This document shows, in pieces, positions 1-7,039 of a stretch of 12,472 nt of DNA. The stretch covers positions 1-12,472 of the forward strand of contig JBKCVM010000050.1 of NCBI GenBank assembly GCA_046317855.1, read 5' to 3'. Each line of letters begins with the position of its first letter. The first letter of the stretch is position 1. The stretch comes from CAIOHW01 sp046317855 (GTDB lineage: Bacteria; Bdellovibrionota; UBA1018). The translations under genes were made by a program, and so were the position numbers. Below the pieces are notes generated by a model that saw nothing but the letters and a program-made list of their open reading frames with translations, ran no database searches and had not been told where the DNA came from.

Positions 1-461
1 TCGCAGAGCTTGAGTCCTGCAATCTTTGCGATGGCGTAGCCTTCATTGGTGGACTCGAGTGGCCCAGTGAGCAGCGAATCCTCCCGGATCGGCTGCTCAG
101 CGAGCTTGGGGTAGATGCAGGAGCTCCCTAAAAAAAGTAGCTTCTCCACTCCGTGCTCGGCGGCAGAGTGGATGACATTGGTTTCGATGACCAGATTCTC
201 GTATAAGAACCTAGCCTGCTGAGTGCGGTTGGCTTCGATCCCACCAACAGTAGCCGCCGCCAGAAATACGAAGTCGATTTTTTCGGTCTTAAAGAACGCT
301 TCAACTGCCCGTTGGTCGAGCAGGTCGAGTTCTTGACGGGTACGAAGCACGAGGTTTTTATACCCGGCGGTTTGTAGATTTCGCACCAGTCCCGAACCCA
401 CCAGTCCGCGGTGGCCGGCGACAAAAACACGCGAATCAGGTGAGAACTGGCGGAGGGGCAT
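1..461 (-). CDS. fcl: GDP-L-fucose synthase, N-terminal part (cut by window edge)
   Basis: NADPH-dependent GDP-4-keto-6-deoxy-D-mannose 3,5-epimerase/4-reductase, a cytosolic short-chain dehydrogenase/reductase that completes GDP-L-fucose from the Gmd product. Only the first 153 codons lie in the window; the rest runs past position 1. I read the frame by hand from the ATG at 459-461. Visible are the Rossmann motif GHRGLVG (residues 16-22), SSCIYP (113-118) carrying the catalytic serine, and NEGYAIAK with the Tyr142/Lys146 pair, all standard for the family (about 310-320 residues when complete). The start lies 11 bases after the gmd stop, so the two genes are very probably co-transcribed. The ribosome-binding site is weak. 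The frame is intact throughout. Confidence 0.95.
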   Translation of the reverse strand, partial: MPLRQFSPDSRVFVAGHRGLVGSGLVRNLQTAGYKNLVLRTRQELDLLDQRAVEAFFKTEKIDFVFLAAATVGGIEANRTQQARFLYENLVIETNVIHSAAEHGVEKLLFLGSSCIYPKLAEQPIREDSLLTGPLESTNEGYAIAKIAGLKLC

Positions 462-472
462 CGGGCGCGCCG

Positions 473-1474
473 TCACTTCATCAACTTTTCAGGGTCGAGC
501 CCTTCAAGCTTTAGATCTTCGTACACCATGAGCCGCACGAGCTCCTTGAACGAACACTTAGGCTTCCAGCCGAGCTGAGTCTTAGCCTTGGTGGGATCTC
601 CAATCAGGAGATCCACCTCGGTCGGGCGGTAGTACTTGGGGTCAATTTTGACGAGCTCCTGCCAGTCGCGGCCCACGGCTCCAAAGGCAAGGTCTAGGAA
701 CTCACGGATGGAGTGGGTCTCTCCGGTCGCCACCACGTAGTCGTCGCCGGCGGGCTGCTGGAGCATAAGCCACATGGCCTCGACATAGTCCTTGGCAAAA
801 CCCCAGTCGCGCTTAGCGTCGAGATTACCCAAAAAAAGCTCGTTCTGCTTGCCTGTCATAATGCGGGCCAGTGCTCGAGTGATCTTGCGAGTGACACAGG
901 TCTCACCCCGACGAGGTGACTCGTGGTTGAAGAGAATGCCGTTGGAGGCATGGATCCCGTAGGCTTCGCGGTAGTTGACTGTGATCCAGTAACTGTAGAC
1001 CTTGGCGGCGCCATAAGGGCTGCGCGGATAGAACGGGGTCGTGTCTTTTTGGGGGACCTCGAGGACTTTACCGTACATTTCGGAGCTTGATGCCTGATAG
1101 AATTTGGCTCTGATGCCCGTTTCGCGAATGGCGTCTAGCAGCCTAACCGTACCCGTTCCGGTCACGTCAGCGGTGTACTCCGGCATATCAAAGCTCACAC
1201 GAACATGGCTCTGGGCCGCCAGGTTGTAGATCTCGGTTGGTTGAACCTTTTCGAGCGTCCGGTTGAGTGAAGAGGAGTCGGCCATGTCCCCATAGTGGAG
1301 AAAGAGCTTTACTCCGTTGAGGTGGGGGTCTTTGTAAAGGTGATCGATTCTGTCTGTATTAAAGGAGCTCGAGCGCCGAATAAGTCCGTGGACTTCATAG
1401 CCTTTTTCGAGCAGCAGCTCCGCTAGATAGGAGCCATCTTGGCCGGTGATGCCGGTGATGAGGGCGCGTTTCAT
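473..1474 (-). CDS. gmd: GDP-mannose 4,6-dehydratase
   Basis: Converts GDP-D-mannose to GDP-4-keto-6-deoxy-D-mannose in the cytosol, the first step to GDP-L-fucose and also the branch point to GDP-rhamnose, perosamine and others. The 333-residue protein is at the short end of the usual length (about 325-370). It has the NADP-binding motif GITGQDGSY (8-16), SSSEMYG (129-135), the catalytic YGAAK (Tyr154, Lys158) and the family-typical LFNHESPRRGE stretch (181-191). Fcl follows directly downstream, which points to fucose rather than to the other branches. The ATG at 1472-1474 is the only start that fits the GITGQDG spacing. The 5' side faces the divergent fdtA-type gene across about 100 bases. 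No frame damage or unusual residues were seen. Confidence 0.97.
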   Translation of the reverse strand: MKRALITGITGQDGSYLAELLLEKGYEVHGLIRRSSSFNTDRIDHLYKDPHLNGVKLFLHYGDMADSSSLNRTLEKVQPTEIYNLAAQSHVRVSFDMPEYTADVTGTGTVRLLDAIRETGIRAKFYQASSSEMYGKVLEVPQKDTTPFYPRSPYGAAKVYSYWITVNYREAYGIHASNGILFNHESPRRGETCVTRKITRALARIMTGKQNELFLGNLDAKRDWGFAKDYVEAMWLMLQQPAGDDYVVATGETHSIREFLDLAFGAVGRDWQELVKIDPKYYRPTEVDLLIGDPTKAKTQLGWKPKCSFKELVRLMVYEDLKLEGLDPEKLMK

Positions 1475-1499
1475 CGACTTTCATCGGGTACAGGAGCGC

Positions 1500-1539
1500 T
1501 TGGGCTGAGGCAAGTCCTTACTGTAATTCAGATTACTGT
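1500..1539 (+). promoter_or_regulatory. Candidate promoter and dyad between divergent gmd and fdtA-type genes
   Basis: The 103-base gap between two divergent transcription units carries a -35-like TTGGGC (1500-1505) and a -10-like TGTAAT (1522-1527, five of six consensus positions), 16 bases apart and reading towards the fdtA-type gene. Over the -10 lies a dyad: GTAAT (1523-1527) and its complement ATTAC (1532-1536) around a 4-base centre, extended after one mismatch by AC/GT at 1520-1521 and 1538-1539. The same area can be read as a direct repeat, TTACTGT at 1518-1524 and 1533-1539. The position would suit an operator, but no regulator is identified. On the other strand TTGAAC (+ strand 1550-1555) could be a -35 for gmd, with only a poor -10. 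Confidence 0.35.
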
Positions 1540-1577
1540 CGCACCATGGAGTTCAATGGGGTATTCGCAAATCGTTG

Positions 1578-1994
1578 ATGCAAAACATCAAGGAAATCGA
1601 AATACGCACGGTCAGCGGCGCGCGTGGGAGCCTCTCTTTCCTGCAGCAAGACAATGGCCTTCCGTTTGTGGTTCGTCGGATCTTTTATCTGCATTCCATT
1701 GCGCCCGGTCAGGTCCGTGGCGAACACGCCCATCGTGAACAGCGGCAGTTCCTAATCGCGCTCAGTGGTCGAGTGACGGTTTATGCTGAGAGCGCCGGGG
1801 GCCGGGAGACTTACGTGCTGGACCGTCCCGACCAAGGGCTCCTCGTGGAACCTCTGACCTGGCTTAAGCTCACGGACTTTGCTCCCAGCACAGTGTGTTT
1901 GGTTCTTTGCTCCGCCGAGTATGACGAAGGGGACTACCTCCGGAATCATGATGAATTCCTGAATTTGATCCGCTCTGAGGGAGCGAAAAGGTGA
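1578..1994 (+). CDS. fdtA: dTDP-4-keto-6-deoxyglucose 3,4-ketoisomerase (FdtA/QdtA type cupin)
   Basis: Small cupin enzyme moving the keto group of dTDP-4-keto-6-deoxy-D-glucose from C4 to C3, so that a partner aminotransferase can make a 3-amino-3,6-dideoxyhexose. At 138 residues it has the family length. Visible are RGEHAH (47-52) with the paired histidines of the active site and a C-terminal YDEGDYLRNHDEF (115-127), the usual family signature. A TTG lies directly before the ATG, so the start could be 1575; I chose the ATG at 1578. No strong ribosome-binding site is visible. The stop is followed by 4 bases and then the aminotransferase gene, the typical fdtA-fdtB pairing. FdtA (galacto product) and QdtA (gluco product) cannot be separated by eye, so the symbol is provisional. 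Confidence 0.88.
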   Translation: MQNIKEIEIRTVSGARGSLSFLQQDNGLPFVVRRIFYLHSIAPGQVRGEHAHREQRQFLIALSGRVTVYAESAGGRETYVLDRPDQGLLVEPLTWLKLTDFAPSTVCLVLCSAEYDEGDYLRNHDEFLNLIRSEGAKR

Positions 1995-1998
1995 GCGC

Positions 1999-3147
1999 AT
2001 GGTCCTATTGAACGACTTCAAGAGGCAGTGGGAGGCGATCTCGCCTGAGATGATCCGGGCCTTCGAGCGGGTTGGCCAATCAGGCTACTATATTTTGGGC
2101 CCTGAGGTTGCTGGGTTCGAACAGGCGCTAGCATCCTATTGGGGTCTCCCCCATGCGGTGGGAGTTGCCAATGGGATGGATGCTATCGAGATTGCACTCA
2201 GGGCATTGGGCGTTTCGCAGGGAGATCGTGTCCTCACTACTCCTTTAACTGCATTTGCCACCACCCTTGCCATCTTGAGAGTGGGAGCCACGCCCGTGTT
2301 TTGCGATGTCGATGGAAACGGCCTGATGGACCTGACCGAAGCAAGACGGGTTCTGCTGGCGGCATCCGAGCGGGGGGCGAAGATCCGCGCGATGGTCCCG
2401 GTCCACCTCTACGGGCATTGCCTGGACTTGGACGCGCTGGAGTCAATTCAGAAGGAATTTGGGCTTCTGCTGGTCGAAGACTGCGCACAGTCCATCGGTG
2501 CAAATTGGCAGGGCCGACCCTGCGGGTCCGTGGGGTCCTGGGCGGCCACCAGTTTTTATCCCACAAAAAATCTCGGGTGCATGGGCGATGGCGGGGCGCT
2601 GCTGTCTCGATCAAGTGAGCAGGCCGAGCTAGCCAAGTGTTTGAGGCATTACGGACAACGGCAACGCTACAATCATGCGGAGCTGGGCCTCAATAGTCGT
2701 CTCGACGAGCTGCAGGCAGCTCTGCTCAAGGACGCGATCCTGCCCCGCCTTAAAAGCTGGACTGAGCGTCGAAGGCAGGTTGCTTCCCGCTATCTTGCGG
2801 AGATCAAAAATCCTACGATCCGATCCTGTCGACTTCCCGAACAGGTTGCTTCGGTCTGGCACCTGTTTCCGGTTTTTGTCTCCGATCCCAAATTTCGTCC
2901 CTCGCTTGAGATGCATCTCAAGTCCAAGGGAGTGCAGTCAGGTTGCCATTATCCCATTCTTGTACAGGACCAGCAGGCCTACTGCAAAGCGGTCGACTCG
3001 AGCGCCCTCGAGAGTAGTGCTTATACTCCGAGAGCCCTTCAGCTGGCTGAGACAGAGCTCTCACTGCCGATCCATCCATTCATCACTGACGCAGAGGTCG
3101 CGCAGGTCATTGAGGCGGTGAACTGCTGGCGGCCGAGCGGGAGCTAA
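1999..3147 (+). CDS. fdtB: PLP-dependent sugar aminotransferase (DegT/DnrJ/EryC1/StrS family, FdtB/QdtB type)
   Basis: Predicted to transfer an amino group from glutamate to C3 of a dTDP-3-keto-6-deoxyhexose, giving dTDP-Fuc3N or dTDP-Qui3N. The 382-residue length is typical of the family. The PLP-binding lysine should be Lys190 in SFYPTKNLGCMGDGGA (185-200). The cofactor-contacting stretch VEDCAQSIGA (159-168) and the substrate-pocket region GVANGMDAIEIALRALG (55-71) are present. The start is supported by AAGGTGA (1988-1994), 4 bases before the ATG and overlapping the stop of the ketoisomerase gene, which suggests translational coupling. The specific substrate is inferred from the FdtA-type neighbour; the family alone would allow other amino sugars. 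No N-acetyltransferase (FdtC/QdtC) for the product lies in the window. Confidence 0.88.
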   Translation: MVLLNDFKRQWEAISPEMIRAFERVGQSGYYILGPEVAGFEQALASYWGLPHAVGVANGMDAIEIALRALGVSQGDRVLTTPLTAFATTLAILRVGATPVFCDVDGNGLMDLTEARRVLLAASERGAKIRAMVPVHLYGHCLDLDALESIQKEFGLLLVEDCAQSIGANWQGRPCGSVGSWAATSFYPTKNLGCMGDGGALLSRSSEQAELAKCLRHYGQRQRYNHAELGLNSRLDELQAALLKDAILPRLKSWTERRRQVASRYLAEIKNPTIRSCRLPEQVASVWHLFPVFVSDPKFRPSLEMHLKSKGVQSGCHYPILVQDQQAYCKAVDSSALESSAYTPRALQLAETELSLPIHPFITDAEVAQVIEAVNCWRPSGS

Positions 3148-3154
3148 GCCCCAG

Positions 3155-4150
3155 ATGTCATCCTTTGGTACATTTGAGTTCTGCACTCTTTTTGATCAAG
3201 GCTTTCTGTCACGCGGTCTTGCGCTCATTGAGTCAATTGAAAAGAACTTTAAGGATTTTAGAATCCATGTGCTCTGTCTGGATGGCCTCACGCACACCAT
3301 GCTCGAGCGCATCGCTAATCCTAGAGTGGTGCCGCTCCGCCTTTCTACTCTCGAGAACTCGAGACCCGCACTGCTTGAGGCAAAGCGAGTCCGGACTCGT
3401 CAGGAGTACTGCTGGACACTGACGGCACCTTGGCTGGAGTACTGCATTAGGAGTCATGGACTCAGTCACTGCATTTATTTGGATGCCGATATTTGGTTCA
3501 TCAGCCCCGATGTATCAAGGATCAAAGCCGAGCTTCAGTCTTGTTCGGTCTTCATCACGCCACATCACTACGCACCCAGGTACGACCAAAGTCGCCAGAG
3601 CGGGATATTTTGCGTCCAATTTGTTTTTATCCGAAATGACCGGGAGGGGATGAAGATCCTTAGCCGCTGGGCGGAGCAGTGTCTGGAGTGGTGCTTTGCG
3701 CGTCAGGAGGAGGGCCGTTTCGGAGATCAGAAGTACCTCGATGAGTGGCCGGCTCTGTCACCTTCGGTCAAGGTTTCAGAGGATCTCGGGATGGGGGTCG
3801 CGCCCTGGAATGCCATCCGTTTTGACGTCCAGCAGGTTGGAAGCGCCTTCCAAGTCCGCGAGATCGAGACGGGCCAGGTCTATCCTTTAGCTTTCTATCA
3901 TTTTCATGGGCTTAGGCTCGGGGAGAGGCAGGCGCTTTTAACCAAGCGTTATCGAATTCCGGAGAGCTATGTTGGAGCGGTTTATTTGCGATATCTAGGG
4001 ACGCTGACTGAGATCGAGGCGGCGTATTCCCTGCCTTTCATGGCCGTATCATTATTTACAGGATTCAAAGACAGACTTCGTAGCTGGCTCTATCGAGATG
4101 AATACCCTTCGGTTGCGACTCGCGGGGAGCGGGGACTTCAGGATGGGTAG
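3155..4150 (+). CDS. Putative GT-A (GT8-like) glycosyltransferase
   Basis: Predicted cytosolic nucleotide-sugar glycosyltransferase for one linkage of the repeat unit; donor and acceptor unknown. The 331-residue protein opens with FCTLFDQGFLSRGLALIES (9-27), a GT-A first strand and helix, and has the metal-binding D-A-D at 110-112 within YLDADIWF. Further conserved-looking stretches are RTRQEYCWT (80-88), HHYAPRYDQ (137-145), FGDQKYLDEW (189-198) and GVAPWN (214-219). I recognise this as a recurrent glycosyltransferase type of O-antigen loci, related to GT8, from memory rather than by a search. No membrane segment or signal peptide is seen. It starts 7 bases after the aminotransferase stop and overlaps the next gene by 8 bases, so it belongs to the same operon. 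Confidence 0.8.
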   Translation: MSSFGTFEFCTLFDQGFLSRGLALIESIEKNFKDFRIHVLCLDGLTHTMLERIANPRVVPLRLSTLENSRPALLEAKRVRTRQEYCWTLTAPWLEYCIRSHGLSHCIYLDADIWFISPDVSRIKAELQSCSVFITPHHYAPRYDQSRQSGIFCVQFVFIRNDREGMKILSRWAEQCLEWCFARQEEGRFGDQKYLDEWPALSPSVKVSEDLGMGVAPWNAIRFDVQQVGSAFQVREIETGQVYPLAFYHFHGLRLGERQALLTKRYRIPESYVGAVYLRYLGTLTEIEAAYSLPFMAVSLFTGFKDRLRSWLYRDEYPSVATRGERGLQDG

Positions 4151-4880
4151 GCTGCGGACCAAGTTAAAAGAGCGGCTGCGGGACTCAGCGTTTGACAACA
4201 GTGGATGGTCATTCGCATTCAATCCGCATTATCTACTCCGCGCGGGCCTGTACTCAGCAATCCAAAAAATTGCGCCCAGTTTAAGCGGCGATATCTTGGA
4301 TTTTGGTTGTGGTTCGCGGCCCTACGAGAGTCTATTTACGAATGCCGATCGCTATGTCGGGATTGATGTCAGGACATCAGGACACGACCATTCTGATACG
4401 ACGGCGGATATGTACTTTGATGGACAGATCATTCCGTTGGCGGATGCATCATTCGATGCAGTGGTAGCCTTTGAGGTGTTTGAGCATGTGTTTGATCTGG
4501 CGACTTCGTTGCGTGAGATCAAGCGGGTTCTTCGCCCGGGCGGAAAGTTACTGGTTACGGTTCCTTTTTGCTGGGAAGAACATGAGATGCCATTCGACTT
4601 CGCACGCTACAGCTCAGTTGGGCTAGGGCACCTACTTAAAAATAATGGATATCAAGTCATTGAGGCGCACAAACTTGGTTCTGATGTAACGGTGTTATTT
4701 CAGCTCTGGAATAACTACATATATAATCTACTTTTCCGAAAAATTGGACGATGGCGATGGTTGTTGCAGCCCGTGCTTCTTGTGCCAACGCATCTTTTGG
4801 CGGCGGCATTAGATTGGTTAATGCCCCAAACGAGAGCCTTATATTTGAATCAGGTTGTCGTTGCGGAGATGATTTCATGA
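4143..4880 (+). CDS. Class I SAM-dependent methyltransferase
   Basis: Predicted to methylate a sugar or glycan intermediate at the cytosolic face; substrate unknown. With the start chosen here it has 245 residues: SAM motif I ILDFGCGSRPY (51-61), acidic loop GID (73-75), FDAVVAFEVFEHV (104-116) and LRPGGKLLVTVPF (130-142). The C-terminal part (about 188-226) is rich in aromatic and aliphatic residues, LLQPVLLVPTHLLAAALDWL, perhaps an amphipathic membrane-contact or lid region. An ATG at 4098 would add 15 residues inside the previous gene. I prefer 4143 because GGGGA (4131-4135) sits 7 bases upstream and the overlap with the preceding stop falls to 8 bases. The 3' end overlaps the next start in ATGA. 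Confidence 0.87.
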   Translation: MGRLRTKLKERLRDSAFDNSGWSFAFNPHYLLRAGLYSAIQKIAPSLSGDILDFGCGSRPYESLFTNADRYVGIDVRTSGHDHSDTTADMYFDGQIIPLADASFDAVVAFEVFEHVFDLATSLREIKRVLRPGGKLLVTVPFCWEEHEMPFDFARYSSVGLGHLLKNNGYQVIEAHKLGSDVTVLFQLWNNYIYNLLFRKIGRWRWLLQPVLLVPTHLLAAALDWLMPQTRALYLNQVVVAEMIS

Positions 4881-5710
4881 AGCGCGTCATAAAACAGATC
4901 TGCCCGCCATTTATTTGGAGTGCAGTCTCAAGGTTAAAGCCTCGGTTGAAATGGGAAGGTTGTTACTCGTCTTATGCTGAGGCGCTTAAGGCAGCCGGTG
5001 GCAGCTATTCGGACCCTAAAATTCTGGAAAAAGTTGCGAACGCCACGCGACAGGTTCGAGATGGCAGGGCGCTGTTCGAGAGGGACTCGGTTATATTCGA
5101 GCACCCCGAGTACTCGTGGCCCCTTTTAGCTTCCGTTTTCGCTGCTGCGGCGTCTCGGCAAGCTCAATCCAACGCTCTGCAGGTGGTTGACCTAGGGGGT
5201 GCACTCGGCACCCATTATTTCCAATTACGGCCATTTCTGAAGGGTATTTTTGCCAAGTGGCAGGTCGTGGAGCAAGAGCCTTTTGCAGTACTGGGTCAGC
5301 GGGAGTTTTCGGACAATTGTCTCAGTTTTACTAACAGCGCGGCCACCTCAGTTCGTGAGCCCGATATACTGATTTGTGCGAGCGTTTTGCAGTACCTGCC
5401 GGATCCCGAGTCTGTACTTGCGGAGTGCCTGTCTAAGCGTCCGCGTTATGTATTCGTTGAGCGAACGCCCCTTGTAGAGCGAGGGGGTGATTTTTGGACG
5501 GTGCAGAATGTGCCTTCGTCGATCTATAGCGCACGCTATCCGTGCAGGGTATTTTCGCGTCAAGCTCTTCAAACCCTCCTTGGATTGAGTAGGGAAGGAT
5601 ACACCCTAATCGCCGAGTTACCTACTCTGCAACTCAGTGGCGATAGAATATTGTCAGGCGGGTTCTGGTTTGAAGCGAAGGAAGGCAGTAACGGGCGGAA
5701 GAATTCATGA
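4877..5710 (+). CDS. Putative methyltransferase, TIGR04325 (LIC12133-like) family
   Basis: Resembles the TIGR04325 family of putative methyltransferases found in polysaccharide loci; no reaction is established for this one. The 277-residue protein shows the family-like WEGCYSSYAEAL (26-37), LFERDSVIF (66-74), EYSWPLL (78-84), a SAM-type glycine loop VVDLGGALGTHYFQ (103-116), VVEQ (130-133), and further on ASVLQYLPDPESVLAECL. The frame is open upstream to about 4751, but the ATG at 4877, overlapping the previous stop as ATGA, gives the expected N-terminus and implies translational coupling. Two methyltransferases in a row suggest two separate methylations or successive action on one glycan. 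24 bases separate it from the flippase gene. Confidence 0.82.
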   Translation: MKRVIKQICPPFIWSAVSRLKPRLKWEGCYSSYAEALKAAGGSYSDPKILEKVANATRQVRDGRALFERDSVIFEHPEYSWPLLASVFAAAASRQAQSNALQVVDLGGALGTHYFQLRPFLKGIFAKWQVVEQEPFAVLGQREFSDNCLSFTNSAATSVREPDILICASVLQYLPDPESVLAECLSKRPRYVFVERTPLVERGGDFWTVQNVPSSIYSARYPCRVFSRQALQTLLGLSREGYTLIAELPTLQLSGDRILSGGFWFEAKEGSNGRKNS

Positions 5711-5734
5711 GTTCTTTGCCTGTCGGATGTTCAA

Positions 5735-7039
5735 ATGACTAAAGGGCGCAGTGTACTTCAGAACTCCGCATGGCTGTCTGCCGAGAGGCTCGTTGTTTAT
5801 TTTGCTGGATTCTTAAGCTCTCTTTTTACGGCTAGATACCTGGGTCCAGCCAATTTTGGTGAGTTCAGTCTGAGTACCTCTATCGTAGCGATGGCCAGCG
5901 GTTTTGCCATTTTGGGATTCGACCGAATTGTCCTTAGTGAGTTAGCCGACCATCCGAAAGAGAAGGGGGAAATTCTGGGAACCTACCTGGGACTTCGTGT
6001 CCTGGGTGGTTTTGTGGCCATATTATTGGCGTCCATCATTACTCTTAGACTGGCATCTGGGGGCGAAGGCCGGCTTCTGGTAGTATTGCTAATTGCGGTG
6101 GGCGGCCTGTTTAACTCGCTAACATCAGTAGACCTGGCGTTTCTCTTTGAGCTCAAATCGGAACAACTAGTAAAGTCAAAAATGCTGCTCTCGACTGTTG
6201 GAGCTTTTTCAAAAGTCCTGGCAGTAGTCATAAGTCCAAAAGTTACGATTCTCGCTGGGGTTGTCCTGTTTGAGTCCCTTCTCATCGGTGTTGTATCGAT
6301 CCTAATGTTTCACCGGGTTCATGCATCTAGCGGGCGACTCGCTTTTCGTTCCAAGCTTGCCCTCAAATATCTTTTTGTAGGTTGGCCACTCCTTTTGGCG
6401 CTGCTCCTTGAGTTAGCTATTCAGAAGGGTTTTTCGTTGATTATTGCGCCGTATCTTTCAGTAGAAGACTACGGTCAGCTTATGTTGGCGATGAAGATGG
6501 TTGAGATTCCGACAATTATACTCACGGCGGTGGCGGCGAGCATCATGCCCCATCTGTTGTTGCTTCGGAATCAGGGCGGTAATGCGTTTTGGAGATTTAT
6601 TGAGGAAGTTACGCAGTGGGCTACTGCGGCCGGGATATTGGGGCAGCTGCTAGTGTCCCTTCTTGGTGCTCCTGCAGTGCGCTTCTTTTTCGGATCCCCG
6701 TACTATGTTGCCGGAGAGCTTGTGGCGTGGCTTTGGCCTGCTCTATTCTTTCAGCTTAGCGCCATTGTTCGTGCGAACCTGCTGGTGATTTCGGGATCCC
6801 AGTGGCTACTCACTGTTGCCAACCTCTTGGGTGGCTTGGTGTTGTTGCCGATGGTCATCCTGTTGCTTCCTAAGTATGGAGTGCTCGGCGCAGCGATATC
6901 GTTCGTTGGAATGAATTTCATGATTTATATACTCAGTGGAGTTGGTAGCGCCTCGGGTCGACAGTTGTTGAGAGTTCAGGCTAGCGCGCTGAGGCTTGCT
7001 AGGGTGTTTGCGTTCACCAGGAGAGCTATGTGGAGTTAG
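5735..7039 (+). CDS. wzx: Wzx-type polysaccharide flippase
   Basis: Predicted inner-membrane translocase moving undecaprenyl-linked repeat units to the periplasm (MOP/MVF superfamily). The 434 residues are very hydrophobic, with roughly a dozen membrane segments along the chain. The N-terminus (LQNSAWLSAERLVVYFAGFL, 8-27, then TARYLGPANFGEFSL, 32-46) is the classic start of this family, in which an early helix is followed by a RYLGPxxFGxFS-type loop. Length is normal. Its presence implies a Wzx/Wzy-type assembly route, though no Wzy is visible here. Base composition is locally lower in G+C than in the first genes of the operon. The stop overlaps the next gene by 10 bases. The symbol reflects family and context; sequence similarity among Wzx proteins is low. 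Confidence 0.87.
   Translation: MTKGRSVLQNSAWLSAERLVVYFAGFLSSLFTARYLGPANFGEFSLSTSIVAMASGFAILGFDRIVLSELADHPKEKGEILGTYLGLRVLGGFVAILLASIITLRLASGGEGRLLVVLLIAVGGLFNSLTSVDLAFLFELKSEQLVKSKMLLSTVGAFSKVLAVVISPKVTILAGVVLFESLLIGVVSILMFHRVHASSGRLAFRSKLALKYLFVGWPLLLALLLELAIQKGFSLIIAPYLSVEDYGQLMLAMKMVEIPTIILTAVAASIMPHLLLLRNQGGNAFWRFIEEVTQWATAAGILGQLLVSLLGAPAVRFFFGSPYYVAGELVAWLWPALFFQLSAIVRANLLVISGSQWLLTVANLLGGLVLLPMVILLLPKYGVLGAAISFVGMNFMIYILSGVGSASGRQLLRVQASALRLARVFAFTRRAMWS
7019..7023 (+). promoter_or_regulatory. Ribosome-binding site deciding the GTG start of the KpsF-type gene
   Basis: AGGAG lies inside the 3' end of the flippase gene, 6 bases before the GTG at 7030-7032. No in-frame ATG lies near the expected N-terminus; the ATG at 7028 belongs to the flippase frame. 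The site therefore supports GTG as the start. Confidence 0.7.

Noticed and set aside
130..136. A7 runs at 130-136 (fcl) and 831-837 (gmd) as phase-variation tracts
   Set aside because: Both lie in conserved core regions of housekeeping-like enzymes with intact frames; no sign of switching.
128..430. A 100-codon minus-strand open frame inside the fcl region
   Set aside because: It is out of frame with fcl, whose correct frame (ATG at 461) carries all catalytic motifs.
2139..2618. A long second plus-strand frame (159 codons) inside the aminotransferase gene
   Set aside because: Rich in Cys, Gly and Arg without any domain; it is an overlap artefact of the high G+C aminotransferase gene.
4098..4142. 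Earlier ATG giving the first methyltransferase 15 more residues
   Set aside because: It lies deep in the preceding gene without a ribosome-binding site; the ATG at 4143 has GGGGA at proper spacing and a short overlap.
4751..4876. Upstream extension of the second methyltransferase frame into the previous gene
   Set aside because: The extension is just an open stretch antiphase to the first methyltransferase. The ATGA overlap at 4877 gives the family-like N-terminus.
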